Shown: positions 55,811 to 64,000 of the stretch, piece after piece
Numbering within the stretch: the stretch's first letter is position 1
Layout: every line of letters begins with the position of its first letter
Assembly: GCF_002007485.1 (NCBI RefSeq)
Contig: NZ_CP015820.1
Location: 372,001 to 436,000 of the forward strand
DNA from: Ditibartonella apihabitans
GTDB lineage: Bacteria > Pseudomonadota > Alphaproteobacteria > Rhizobiales > Rhizobiaceae
Reading direction: 5' to 3'
Length of the DNA stretch: 64,000 nt
Made by a program: the position numbers and the translations under genes
The notes under the pieces: generated by a model
The model's input: only the letters and a program-made list of their open reading frames with translations
Database searches by the model: none
What the model was told of the DNA's origin: nothing

Positions 55811-57010
55811 TCAGTTATTTACCGGATGTCCAAGGAGCGGCAGATATCCCCATAACCAGAGGAAGAAAGCCAAAGACCAGAAAATAGCAGCCCATGCATA
55901 ATGATAACTGCCGATAGCGAAGAGATCGGTTATTTCCGGTAGGACGCGCATGGCGACGGCGAGTATAATAAATGCGATAGCCGCTTTTGATTGCCAGGGG
56001 ATCGGTATTAATTTCCGTCCTGAATGGCGTAAACCGGCAATTGTAAAAACACCCATCACGCCAAGTCCCAATGTCGCAATGGTCAATATATGTAAGCCCG
56101 CATAAATCGGTATGCTTTCGTTAAAGCCGGAAAGACCGATAAGAAAAAAACCGATTGCCGCGCTGACATTGGCAAGCGCTAGGCATATGACTTCTGCTTT
56201 TAATGCGGCTTTACCGATGAACCATTCTGCAGTTCTGTCCATAAAACCGGCACTGGCAGCAAAAGCGAGATAATATTGCATTTGTGAAGACGGCAGAAAA
56301 AGCATCGAGAGAGCATATAAGACTGTCAAAAATGCAGATAGATTGCGTCTGCCCGGATGCGGGCGATAAGGGCTTGTTTCACCTGAAGGATCCAATGAAA
56401 GATTGGTGACCACAGTGTTGATGCGCGAGATTGCCAAGGAAAATAGAACAACAAAAACAGCAATAATCGTCCACAATATGCGGGACGATAGTTCCGTTTC
56501 TTCGCGCCACCATAAAATTTTCAATACAATTTCAAGTGTAAAAAGAACAATAAGCCATAGCAAAAATGACAAGTTTTTCCATTTTCTTTTCGAAAGAATT
56601 GGCAAGCCGACATATAAGATCATAAGTGCCAGAAAAGCGAAATCAAATACACTGCCGATGACCATCAGGTAATCCGAACCCAAAAAACCGACAATGCGAC
56701 CGGGAAGCCATAATAAAAGCAGCAAGAAAAGTCTCATGCCATTTAACGGCTTTGTTTCTGTCCATTCGGCAACGGCGGAACATAAAAATCCGGCAAGAGC
56801 TGCCGAATAAAAGCCGAAAATCATCTCGTGCGCATGCCATTGCTGAGGGAAAATATAGCGTGTACCGGGATAGTCGAGTTGATAGACAATTACCCAGATA
56901 AACGGCATGAGTAGAGCATAACAGGCCGATACCGGAAAGAATAAAAATACGCCTTCGGTAAAAAAGGGATTATGAGCAATGACTGCTTTTATCTTTTTGC
57001 GAAGTCCCAT
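55811..57010 (-). CDS. nnrS: NnrS family protein
   Basis: Integral membrane protein of 399 aa with about 12 hydrophobic segments. Family features are HNPFFTEGVFLFF at the start, QQWHAHEMIFGFYSAALAGFL and ILTIATLGLGVMGVF. Such proteins hold haem and copper in Rhodobacter and are needed for resistance to nitrosative stress in Vibrio; histidines suited to this are present (HAHEM, HPGRR, LHILT). It starts 4 bp behind the ABC ATPase gene and is the last gene of the TonB receptor-ABC operon. The precise biochemical activity is unknown. Confidence 0.93.
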   Translation of the reverse strand: MGLRKKIKAVIAHNPFFTEGVFLFFPVSACYALLMPFIWVIVYQLDYPGTRYIFPQQWHAHEMIFGFYSAALAGFLCSAVAEWTETKPLNGMRLFLLLLLWLPGRIVGFLGSDYLMVIGSVFDFAFLALMILYVGLPILSKRKWKNLSFLLWLIVLFTLEIVLKILWWREETELSSRILWTIIAVFVVLFSLAISRINTVVTNLSLDPSGETSPYRPHPGRRNLSAFLTVLYALSMLFLPSSQMQYYLAFAASAGFMDRTAEWFIGKAALKAEVICLALANVSAAIGFFLIGLSGFNESIPIYAGLHILTIATLGLGVMGVFTIAGLRHSGRKLIPIPWQSKAAIAFIILAVAMRVLPEITDLFAIGSYHYAWAAIFWSLAFFLWLWGYLPLLGHPVNN

Positions 57011-57014
57011 TGCG

Positions 57015-57746
57015 TTAATCCCTGTCTCTATAAAGAAGGTCGTAAAAATCCCGATCTTTGGCGAATTGTTCGCTCATGTCGAATATTTCCCGTTCGCTTC
57101 GCTTTCCCGGTTCACCTTCGACATGTCTTTCAGCGACAATTGTTGCAGGATCGCCACCGACCAGTAACAAACGGTGAGCAATGCGCAGTGCTTCGTGAAG
57201 GTCGTGGGTAACAAACAATGATGAAAAACCTTGGCCTTTTGCCTCTTCAATAACAATGTCCTGAAGGTTACGCCTGAGGCCGATATCGACTGCCGAAAAC
57301 GGCTCGTCGAAAAATATGATATCGGGATTAACAGCAAGTGCGCGCGCAACGGCTGCGCGCTGGCGCATGCCGCCCGATAAGGCGGCCGGATATTTTTCAA
57401 GATCGGTTATTTTTAGACCGACTTTTTTTGCACAATCGGAAATGAAATCTTTTTTTCCGGATGGTCGGTGTGAATTTTTCAAACCATAAGCAATATTTTC
57501 ATAAGTTGTTTTCCAAGGGAGCAATCTCGGTTCCTGAAAAACAATTGCCTGTTGGCGATAAGTTTTTCTGATTTGGCCTTTGTTAGGCGTCAACAAGCCT
57601 GCAGCAATCTGCAATATTGTGGTTTTTCCGGCACCCGACGCACCGAGAATAACCAGCGTTTCGTGGTCATTGACGTGGATATTGACGTTTTCAAGAATGC
57701 GTCTTCCAAGATAAGAAAACGCGATATCCTGCATTTCAATTCTCAT
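57015..57746 (-). CDS. ABC transporter ATP-binding protein (NitT/TauT type)
   Basis: 243 aa. Walker A is LGASGAGKTT (about residues 34-43), the signature LSGGMRQRAAVARALAVN (about 122-139) and Walker B DIIFFDEPFSAVD. The LSGGMRQR form is usual for nitrate/sulfonate/taurine/thiamine-precursor importers. Its start overlaps the permease stop (ATGA), and nnrS follows 4 bp later, so the three are tightly coupled. The substrate is not known. Confidence 0.92.
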   Translation of the reverse strand: MRIEMQDIAFSYLGRRILENVNIHVNDHETLVILGASGAGKTTILQIAAGLLTPNKGQIRKTYRQQAIVFQEPRLLPWKTTYENIAYGLKNSHRPSGKKDFISDCAKKVGLKITDLEKYPAALSGGMRQRAAVARALAVNPDIIFFDEPFSAVDIGLRRNLQDIVIEEAKGQGFSSLFVTHDLHEALRIAHRLLLVGGDPATIVAERHVEGEPGKRSEREIFDMSEQFAKDRDFYDLLYRDRD

Positions 57747-58558
57747 TTTTTAACGCCCCAAGGCTCGGATGCATGTCGCCAGCTTTCAAAAAATTCCCGT
57801 ATCGGATGAATAATACCGAATTCGGTTATCAGGGCAAAACACACAATGATCATAATAATGGCCGTTACTTCAGGAACATCAAAAGTGCTGCGCGCTTCAA
57901 AAAGGAGGCCCCCAAGCCCGCCGGAATAGCTCAAAAGTTCAGCCATTACGGCGACTTTCCAGGCACTTCCGGCCGAAAGCGACAAGGCCGGAAAAATATA
58001 GGACACCATTTGCGGAAATGTGATTGTACGAAATCGTTTGAATATGCCGATGTTAAAAGCACGCGCCATATCGTCGAGTGACCGGTCGCGTGTGGCAATT
58101 GCCTGAACGCTATTGATGAAAATGAGTGGAAAGGACGCAACAGCAATCGTCATGATAACCGAGCCGCCACCGTTTTCAAACCAGATGAGCGCAAGCACAA
58201 TCCAGCCTATTGGAGGCACGCCGAGAAGAATGATAATGATCGGCCTCATCAGACGGATTGCCGCAAATGAATAACCGCACAACACGCCACCGAGAATTCC
58301 GATCGAACCGGCTAGCGCAAAGCCCATGAAGGAACGTTCAGCCGTAATTTTCGCCATCTCGGCAAATTTGTCCGTTTGGACAAGCAAGACCATCGCTTGC
58401 AAAGTTTGTTGCGGAGAGGGGAGCACATAACTGCCATAAAGTTCATGGGCCAACTGCCAAACGGCAAAAAAACAAAAGCAACCGGCAAGCCCTGCGAAGC
58501 CTCCCCAAAAGTAGTTTCCAAGCGATACAAGATGAGAAATGGTCTTATGGAAATTCAT
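57743..58558 (-). CDS. ABC transporter permease (NitT/TauT type)
   Basis: 271 aa with about six hydrophobic segments. It has a cytoplasmic EAA-like loop (MARAFNIGIFKRFRTITFP) and the permease core LSAGSAWKVAVMAELLSYSGGLG characteristic of the SsuC/TauC-like family. The start shares its A with the stop codon of the binding-protein gene (TGATG). It pairs with the ATPase and binding protein of this operon. Confidence 0.92.
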   Translation of the reverse strand: MNFHKTISHLVSLGNYFWGGFAGLAGCFCFFAVWQLAHELYGSYVLPSPQQTLQAMVLLVQTDKFAEMAKITAERSFMGFALAGSIGILGGVLCGYSFAAIRLMRPIIIILLGVPPIGWIVLALIWFENGGGSVIMTIAVASFPLIFINSVQAIATRDRSLDDMARAFNIGIFKRFRTITFPQMVSYIFPALSLSAGSAWKVAVMAELLSYSGGLGGLLFEARSTFDVPEVTAIIMIIVCFALITEFGIIHPIREFFESWRHASEPWGVKK

Positions 58559-59541
58559 CAGGCATAAAATCCGTCATCAGGCAGTTTTCCGCCTAGAATT
58601 GCAGAATTTTGTTCGATGAGAACATTGAAAAATGTTTCCAGCGACGGTTTTGCTTCGCTTGCATTATGAACAACAAGATGACTGAAAGCGATGGATGTGG
58701 CTATCAGGTGCGGTGGAAAATCGAGAAGACCGCTGATCTCGTCGGCTGCTTTTTCGGGGTCAGCTTTAATTTTTTCAAGTGCATTAGAAAAACATGCATT
58801 GAGCGCTTTTATTTTGTCTTTTCCTTCGTCGCCTTCGAAACCTTTGCCGACAACAAGGCCGGCTTGCGGAATGGCATCGGTTTTCGACACTTTTTCCCAA
58901 AGCTTTTGAATATCAAGAGCACGAACAATTTTTTTAGGGGATGCCGTGCTCATGGAAATCACTGTAGAGGCAGCAGGCTCCACAATGACTGCTGCATCAA
59001 CACGTCCGATCATGAGAAGCGGCATAGCTTCGGGGAGGCTCCCCGTATATTGTATGTCGATTGCATCCGGTTTGATGTCATATGCCTTTAAAATTGCTTG
59101 CATAATATAGTCGGGCATATCGTTTTTGAATGGTACAGCAAGTTTTTTGCCGACAAGATCCTGAAGTGTTTTTATATTGGATGCTTCCGGTGCGACGATA
59201 TAAAGAAGCCCGTCTGTCAGAATATTCGCCAATCTTACACCAAGGCCTTTATTATATAAATTTGCGCCGCTATAACTTGGCAAAATGGCCATATTGATTG
59301 AGCCGGAACCGAGTCCGGCCCGGATCTGATCGGGATTATTCCAGACTTTGAATTGGCAACCGGGTAACAGTTGATCAAGCATGCCGGTTTTTACTGCATA
59401 AGCAGCAACAAGAGATGGCCCGGCAGGAGGCCCCCAAATGACGGGTTTATTTTCTTCTGCAACCACATTGGCGGGAAATGCGCAAACAACGGGAAGAAGT
59501 GAAGCACCAATTAAAAAATGACGGCGTGTTTGGGTAAGCAT
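58558..59541 (-). CDS. ABC transporter substrate-binding protein (NitT/TauT type) with Tat-like signal
   Basis: 327 aa from ATG 59541. It is preceded by GAGGTGG, with a second ATG three bases upstream. The signal begins TQTRRHFLIGASLLPVVCAFPANVVA, a twin-arginine-like RRHFLI followed by a hydrophobic stretch. The rest resembles NMT1/TauA-type binding proteins (MAILPSYSGANLYNKGLG, YTGSLPEAMPLLMIGRVDA, VIVEPAAST). A Tat route would mean the protein folds, or binds a cofactor, in the cytoplasm. It lies 68 bp behind the TonB receptor gene. The substrate is not known. Confidence 0.88.
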   Translation of the reverse strand: MLTQTRRHFLIGASLLPVVCAFPANVVAEENKPVIWGPPAGPSLVAAYAVKTGMLDQLLPGCQFKVWNNPDQIRAGLGSGSINMAILPSYSGANLYNKGLGVRLANILTDGLLYIVAPEASNIKTLQDLVGKKLAVPFKNDMPDYIMQAILKAYDIKPDAIDIQYTGSLPEAMPLLMIGRVDAAVIVEPAASTVISMSTASPKKIVRALDIQKLWEKVSKTDAIPQAGLVVGKGFEGDEGKDKIKALNACFSNALEKIKADPEKAADEISGLLDFPPHLIATSIAFSHLVVHNASEAKPSLETFFNVLIEQNSAILGGKLPDDGFYA

Positions 59542-59650
59542 CATCCACCTCGATTGGCAAATACCGGACCAAAAATAACACAATGGACGGTCAGGTATTT
59601 TGATTAAAATTTAAATTTTAAATAAGAGTTTATCCCTCAAATTAAAAATT

Positions 59651-61909
59651 TCAAAACTTTGCTTTTATTCCGGCAAAAAAACCTCTTCCCTCCCCGGGGA
59701 GGAATGCAGCTTGATCAGGGGTTGCGCGATCGGAAATAATGGTGGATGACGCATATTTTTCGTTAAAAATATTCGTTATTTCACCGAAGATACGAAGGTT
59801 TTTGTTAAGGCTATATTCGCTCCTCAAATCAACAACAACGTAATCATCCGAATAAAGTGTGTTCATATTATCAACGGGTGTTCTTGTCGGTACCCAATGG
59901 ATATTACCCTGCCATATCCACGGCTCGGTCGGGTGATATTGAATCATGGTATTGATGATGTTGCGTAGTGCACCGGCAAGATAGTTGTTATGACGTAACG
60001 GGTCATCATGAAATGTAAAGCGTTGATAGGTATAGGCAATACGCGCTGTTATCGAAGCGTTGATTTTCCAGCCGATTGCAGCATCAATGCCAAAATGGCG
60101 GGTTTTATCGGCGTTAACCGCACCGAGCGGCGCTCCACTGACATCACGCAAGCTCAGTAATTCGTCATTAACCCATGAATAATAGGTCGATAAATCCCAG
60201 GAATAGCCTTCAAAATTGCCTCGCCATCCGCCTTCCAGAGTGGTTGCTGTTTGATCATCAAGATCGGGTGTTGCAAACATTTTGGACTTCAAATTGGGCA
60301 TAGCAGGATTTGGACGGCCGGCACTGGTGTTCGGAGTGCCGTTAACTGTTGCGAGAAGATCATCATGCGTCGGAGGCTCGAAGCTGCGGCTTAATGCAGT
60401 GTATAAAGTTTGTCTTTGGGTGAGGGCGTAGCTAATGCCCAAAGCCGGACTTAATCCCGAATAAGAACGGTTATAGCTTGTATTTTCCGCAGGAACTGCA
60501 CCGTTCGGCAAAAGCCGATCCGGCATACGAGGATTATATGCTATTGTTGGCCGGGTATTTTTCCGCCATTCGTCGTCATTGTCACGACGTGCATGAGCAT
60601 AAGAGAGTGATGGCGAAATAGTAAAGCGTTGAAAAAGAGGAATATTCATACCGGCAAAAAATGACACTGTCGTTGACTTTAATTTATTGTCACCGAATTT
60701 GTCGCCCTTTCCGCCCGAAAAATTCAAATAATAATCGCGATCCATAGAACCGTTGGTGTAATTGCCGGCAAGTTCTACAAGTGGCAAAGGATTGCTTTTA
60801 TCAGGGGTGTATGCGTAACGGAATAGTCCGGTAAAATCACCGCCATCGCTCTGTTTGACACCGGCGGATATAGGAAAACGAAACATATCTTCCGTATTTG
60901 TATAGCCCAAAGCAATATCATAAATATGGGAGCCGAGCTCGATTGTTGAACGGTTGCCAATGAGATATTGGCTGGCATCCCTTCGTGGCCGATCGCGCCA
61001 AACATTGGGGCCCGGATTTACAACCCCTTGTGGAGTAACTATAGGACCCGACCAGCTCATTTCCGGATGTTTTTTTATTTCATATTTTGGAATTGGTCCT
61101 GAAACATCGAAACCCAGATCGGTGTATCCGGCAAAAAAACGCGTTGTCGTGATATCATTTACTCTAAAACCGATATTGCCGGATAGGCCTGTCCTGTCAG
61201 AGGAATTGTAATCCCGAAAGCCTTCCCGGTTATTATGTTCAAATGAAAAAAAGCCGTCACGCGTTTCGTCGGAAAAACCGACTTGCCCGCCAAAATTATA
61301 TTGGCCGAAACTTCCACCACTTCCCGATAAGACTGCCCCCGGTTCGCTCGTTCCTGTAGGTGATACACTGTTAATGGCGCCTCCCAATACAGTGGCGCCG
61401 ATACGGTTGGCCATATAGCCACGATAAATTTCAAGGGTTTCGGCGTCTCTCGGATTAGCTAAACCGGCTATATATGAGCCATCGGCACGGTTGAGTGGCA
61501 AGCCGTCGCGCATAACAAGGATACCTCTCTCGACCGGATTTTGCTGAAGGCCTGATCCACGAATTTGTATGCGGGGTTGATCATTTCCTCCGAAAAAATT
61601 CTGAACCACAACTCCGGGCGTTTGTTCCAAAGCACGTGCCATTGTCAAATTACCAGAAAAAGGCATTTCATTTTTGTCAATGACGCTGACGGCTCCCGCC
61701 ATAGAAGCGAAACGTTTACTCAGGATTGCATGAGAGTTCTCTCTGCTATCAAGTATAACCGGTTTTAGAATGACCGGAGCACCCGGACTAGCCGTTTGCC
61801 CCCAACTATCCTCTCTTGATAGAAGAACAAGTGTTGTTGTGATGGTGTAGTAGCAGGTTTTTTTAAGTAAATGACGCAAATTTCCGTCTCCGATGGTTGT
61901 CAAATCCAT
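59651..61909 (-). CDS. TonB-dependent outer membrane receptor
   Basis: 752 aa. The signal peptide region is residues 1-38. The plug domain (about 65-175) carries MARALEQTPGVVVQNFFGG, RIQIRGSGLQQNPVERG and a YRGYMANRIGATVLGGAINSV segment. The 22-strand barrel follows, ending in the terminal phenylalanine of FFAGIKAKF. Many similar receptors take up ferric siderophores or other metal chelates; the closest functional class cannot be settled from this text. It is the first gene of the operon with the ABC importer and nnrS, behind a foldable leader. Confidence 0.93.
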   Translation of the reverse strand: MDLTTIGDGNLRHLLKKTCYYTITTTLVLLSREDSWGQTASPGAPVILKPVILDSRENSHAILSKRFASMAGAVSVIDKNEMPFSGNLTMARALEQTPGVVVQNFFGGNDQPRIQIRGSGLQQNPVERGILVMRDGLPLNRADGSYIAGLANPRDAETLEIYRGYMANRIGATVLGGAINSVSPTGTSEPGAVLSGSGGSFGQYNFGGQVGFSDETRDGFFSFEHNNREGFRDYNSSDRTGLSGNIGFRVNDITTTRFFAGYTDLGFDVSGPIPKYEIKKHPEMSWSGPIVTPQGVVNPGPNVWRDRPRRDASQYLIGNRSTIELGSHIYDIALGYTNTEDMFRFPISAGVKQSDGGDFTGLFRYAYTPDKSNPLPLVELAGNYTNGSMDRDYYLNFSGGKGDKFGDNKLKSTTVSFFAGMNIPLFQRFTISPSLSYAHARRDNDDEWRKNTRPTIAYNPRMPDRLLPNGAVPAENTSYNRSYSGLSPALGISYALTQRQTLYTALSRSFEPPTHDDLLATVNGTPNTSAGRPNPAMPNLKSKMFATPDLDDQTATTLEGGWRGNFEGYSWDLSTYYSWVNDELLSLRDVSGAPLGAVNADKTRHFGIDAAIGWKINASITARIAYTYQRFTFHDDPLRHNNYLAGALRNIINTMIQYHPTEPWIWQGNIHWVPTRTPVDNMNTLYSDDYVVVDLRSEYSLNKNLRIFGEITNIFNEKYASSTIISDRATPDQAAFLPGEGRGFFAGIKAKF

Positions 61910-62475
61910 GGCAGGAGCAAAAATTTATTGCTTTTAACTAAAGTCAGATGAGATGACCCCTTTTGAAACAAGCTGCCAAGAAGTAAATCAGATTGTTTCC
62001 GAGAGATCGGATGTTGCTTTCCCTACCAAACCTTGGCAACTCTATAAAACATGAAAATAAAAAACAAGTATTAATTTATCATGTTTCATGAAGGGCTCAA
62101 TCTCTATCTGTTTTGCGAAAGAGGATTTCACGTTGCATCGGTTTCCGGAGAAAAATGGCGAACAAATTTATCAGGGACAAGAGACGGTTACTCTGCACGC
62201 TCTATGAACTTATTTGAAAAATAAACATTCATATAATGGCAGATCACGCGTTTGCATAATAATTTGGCTTATATAAATTTTCAGAGCGATAAAACAAATT
62301 TTCAATCAATGAAATTCCGGAAAAATTATTGGTTATCGTTCTTATTTTCTTTGAAATCGGAAATTTATCAGACTTTTAATAGTGAAGCTTCATGATAGAT
62401 ATTTATGAAAAAGAGGAAGAGAAATATTTCATGCCGATATAATCAATATATCGCTTTAAAAAGCTTCAAATTTGT
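61910..62475. other. Leader and promoter region of the TonB receptor operon
   Basis: About 565 bp without a gene. Near the receptor gene (61975-62040) the minus-strand RNA can form competing stems; further away it is AT-rich. No known riboswitch class was recognised, and no clear iron-regulator box was identified. Confidence 0.5.
61971..62042 (-). promoter_or_regulatory. Foldable 5' leader of the TonB receptor gene
   Basis: On the minus strand: GTTGCCAAG (62040-62032) can pair with CTTGGCAGC (61980-61972). Inside that, TCCGA / TCGGA makes a 5-bp hairpin with loop TCTC (61998-62011). GTTGC (62040-62036) can instead pair with GCAAC (62017-62013), giving an alternative fold. It lies 60-130 bp before the ATG. 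Confidence 0.4.
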
Positions 62476-63093
62476 CTATTTCTCTTCTATCCGGAAAATC
62501 AATTTCAGATAGGCCGAAAATGGATTTTGCTTCTCCCGCTTCGGGTTCAATCGTCTGGCAACTGCTTCATTAGCCCCAAGTGCCATTAACCCTTCTGCAA
62601 CAATCGAGCAATCAAAGGGAGGTTCTATATTTCTCATAGCAAACAGGTGTTGTACGAGCGTCGTATAGAACGATTTTTGTTCGTCCATAAGATTGTTATA
62701 AATTTTTACAAATTCCGGATGGCGCAAAGCGTGAAGTTGCATTTCAAGGAACAGAATTGTGTGGGACATATTGTGATCATTGCGTTCAAACCATAAGATC
62801 ATGTCATTCAGGGCTTTTTCAAAATTCCCCCCTGCATCATCAATGAGCTGTTTTCGTGAATTTGCCTCGAATGATTTATACTGCTCGAGAAGCTCTAGAA
62901 GAACTTCGTCCTTATTATTGAAATTGGAATAAAAGGCTCCTTGTGAATAGCCCGCTTTATCGCAGATTCCTCTGATGGAGGTTGCCTCGTAGCCCAATTC
63001 TGTAAACAGCATGCGTGCAGCCTCCAGAAGGTTCTGGCGCGTCTCTTGCTGGCTTTCCAATCTTGTTTTGCGCGGTTTTATCTGTTTGACCAT
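62476..63093 (-). CDS. TetR/AcrR-family transcriptional regulator
   Basis: 205 aa. The N-terminal helix-turn-helix (about residues 18-65) shows NLLEAARMLFTELGYEATS, GICDKAGYSQGAFYSNFNNKDE and LLLELLEQ. The C-terminal ligand domain is typically divergent. The last part (GLMALGANEAVARRLNPK) recalls the AcrR-like group. The divergent NAD-dependent epimerase/dehydratase gene is the likely target, with palindromes in the spacer. The ligand is unknown. Confidence 0.92.
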   Translation of the reverse strand: MVKQIKPRKTRLESQQETRQNLLEAARMLFTELGYEATSIRGICDKAGYSQGAFYSNFNNKDEVLLELLEQYKSFEANSRKQLIDDAGGNFEKALNDMILWFERNDHNMSHTILFLEMQLHALRHPEFVKIYNNLMDEQKSFYTTLVQHLFAMRNIEPPFDCSIVAEGLMALGANEAVARRLNPKREKQNPFSAYLKLIFRIEEK

Positions 63094-63114
63094 AAATTCC
63101 AGATATCATCCGAC

Positions 63115-63143
63115 ATTTCATTTGACAAGTTATCAAATGAAAT
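63115..63143. promoter_or_regulatory. TetR operator, 11-bp perfect inverted repeat
   Basis: ATTTCATTTGA (63115-63125) and TCAAATGAAAT (63133-63143) separated by CAAGTTA. It lies 22 bp from the tetR start and 49 bp from the divergent gene's start, where repressor binding could block both promoters. Confidence 0.75.
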
Positions 63144-63147
63144 ATAA

Positions 63148-63161
63148 ATATCATGTGATAT
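63148..63161. promoter_or_regulatory. Second palindrome in the tetR-SDR spacer
   Basis: ATATCATGTGATAT, a perfect 14-bp palindrome (6-bp arms around TG), 4 bp after the larger operator. It may be a second repressor site or a -10 region overlapped by the operator. Confidence 0.6.
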
Positions 63162-63191
63162 ATGAATTTCAATTGATATTTGGAATCGTTG

Positions 63192-64000
63192 ATGAAGAAA
63201 ACAGTTTTCGTAACCGGTGCCACCGGACTATTAGGCAATAATCTGGTTCGCCAATTGATCGACGAAGGCTATCATGTCAAAGCACTGGTCCGGTCGCGAC
63301 AAAAGGCAAACAAGCAATTCGCCGCTCATGTTGAACTTGAAATTATTCAAGGCGATATGACCGATGTCACTAGTTTTGAAATCCATCTGGATGGCTGCGA
63401 CACCGTTTTCCATACCGCAGCATTTTTCCGCGATAATTATAAAGGCGGCAGCCATTGGGCCGATCTGGAAAAGATCAACATTAATGGTACAAAATGCTTA
63501 TTGGAAGCGGCCTTAAAAGCGGGTGTCAAACAGTTTGTTCATGTCTCCTCAATTGCAGTTCTCGATGGTGAGGCTGGCACATTGATTGATGAGACATGTG
63601 ATAGAAATATAGAAAATTCGGATGATTACTATCGAAGCAAAATCATCAGTGAGAGAACAGTGAGAGAATTTGCCGCTCGGCATCCGATGATGAACTGCTA
63701 TTATATTTTACCGGGGTGGATGTGGGGCCCTGGTGATCTGGGGCCTACCTCGGCAGGACAACTTGCATTTGATGTCATGAACGGGAAGTTGCCTGCTATT
63801 GTTCCAGGGACCTTCTCGGTTGTTGATGCAAGAGATGTTGCTGCTGCCCTGATCATGGTCACGTTCAAGGGCAAGCCTGGAGAACGCTATCTCGTTGCAG
63901 GGCGTCACATTCATATGAAAGACCTTGTATCCATGATCGGTCATTATGCCAATGTCAAAACGCCAACCAAGACAATACCAATGCCGCTATTGTACTGCAT
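63192..64000 (+). CDS. NAD-dependent epimerase/dehydratase (extended SDR), 3' end outside window
   Basis: Starts at ATG 63192; 269 codons are visible without a stop, and the gene runs past the window. The Rossmann motif VTGATGLLGNNLV is at residues 6-18, FHTAAFFRDNY follows near 76, and the catalytic YYRSK is near 146-150. VHVSSIAVLDG and PGWMWGPGD are typical of the extended SDR group that includes dihydroflavonol-4-reductase-like and sugar epimerase-like enzymes. The substrate is unknown. It is divergent from tetR with 98 bp between, so it is probably repressed by it. Confidence 0.9.
   Translation, partial: MKKTVFVTGATGLLGNNLVRQLIDEGYHVKALVRSRQKANKQFAAHVELEIIQGDMTDVTSFEIHLDGCDTVFHTAAFFRDNYKGGSHWADLEKININGTKCLLEAALKAGVKQFVHVSSIAVLDGEAGTLIDETCDRNIENSDDYYRSKIISERTVREFAARHPMMNCYYILPGWMWGPGDLGPTSAGQLAFDVMNGKLPAIVPGTFSVVDARDVAAALIMVTFKGKPGERYLVAGRHIHMKDLVSMIGHYANVKTPTKTIPMPLLYC

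Noticed and set aside
62430-62455. AT-rich inverted repeat GATATA/TATATC downstream of tetR as a terminator
   Set aside because: There is no U tract on the minus strand after the stem; it may be coincidental in AT-rich DNA.
1-64000. CRISPR array, insertion sequence or prophage
   Set aside because: No regular repeat-spacer pattern, transposase, integrase or phage structural gene was seen.

Overview
The window is a gene-dense, AT-leaning alphaproteobacterial chromosome segment. Several families point to the Rhizobiales, and more narrowly to a Bartonella/Brucella-like organism: a PstA with the long N-terminal extension, a long 364-residue dCTP deaminase, two tandem Omp25/Omp31-type outer membrane proteins, DUF2093 next to lpxK, DUF4170, and a NarR-type regulator beside a nar operon. 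The low GC with very AT-rich intergenic stretches fits Bartonellaceae. The complete nitrate respiration operon would fit the bee-gut Bartonella better than the blood-borne species. The genus is an inference from gene content, not from a search.

Layout: 1-2638 is the end of a phosphate-uptake operon (pstA partial, pstB, phoU). 3515-4546 is a cell-wall hydrolase lipoprotein, and 5045-7483 a membrane PQQ glucose dehydrogenase. 7808-9031 holds tRNA-Gly(CCC) and dcd. 9117-10586 is a SAM-II riboswitch, metZ and a strong terminator, followed by mutL. 12938-16818 carries envelope genes (DUF2093, lpxK, waaA, a DUF374 acyltransferase, DUF4170). 16864-26192 holds cysQ-like, pmbA, a pair of M16 peptidases, rsmD, an rluB-type synthase with a very long disordered tail, tadA and an aldo/keto reductase. 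26970-39244 contains a lipoprotein, ileS, two paralogous porin-like proteins, an RNase D-like exonuclease, an M20 peptidase, mutM, an M29 aminopeptidase and a 2-hydroxyacid dehydrogenase.

39683-52033 is the main metabolic island. Reading on the minus strand it runs narK1-narK2-narG-narH-narJ-narI-PpiC-moaA, with a divergent narR (Crp/Fnr family) and one perfect TTGAT-N4-ATCAA site between them. It encodes nitrate import, nitrite export, the membrane nitrate reductase, its chaperone and one step of molybdenum cofactor synthesis. Next come a small membrane protein, msrA, slyX, a group III truncated haemoglobin, a conserved one-pass membrane protein and tRNA-Thr(CGT).

55811-61909 is a tightly packed minus-strand operon: a TonB-dependent receptor, a NitT/TauT-type ABC importer (binding protein, permease, ATPase) and nnrS. 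It looks like one outer-to-inner membrane uptake route tied to nitric oxide/nitrosative stress or to metal chemistry. The substrate is unknown, and this is the least ordinary system in the window. The right end has a TetR repressor divergent from an NAD-dependent epimerase/dehydratase cut by the window edge, with clear palindromic operators between them.

Other points worth attention: a probable one-base deletion in a T tract at the start of the second M16 peptidase; an 11-bp copy of the tRNA-Thr 3' end 154 bp downstream of the tRNA; two plus-strand terminators with no plus-strand gene before them (possible small RNAs); and a foldable leader before the TonB receptor.
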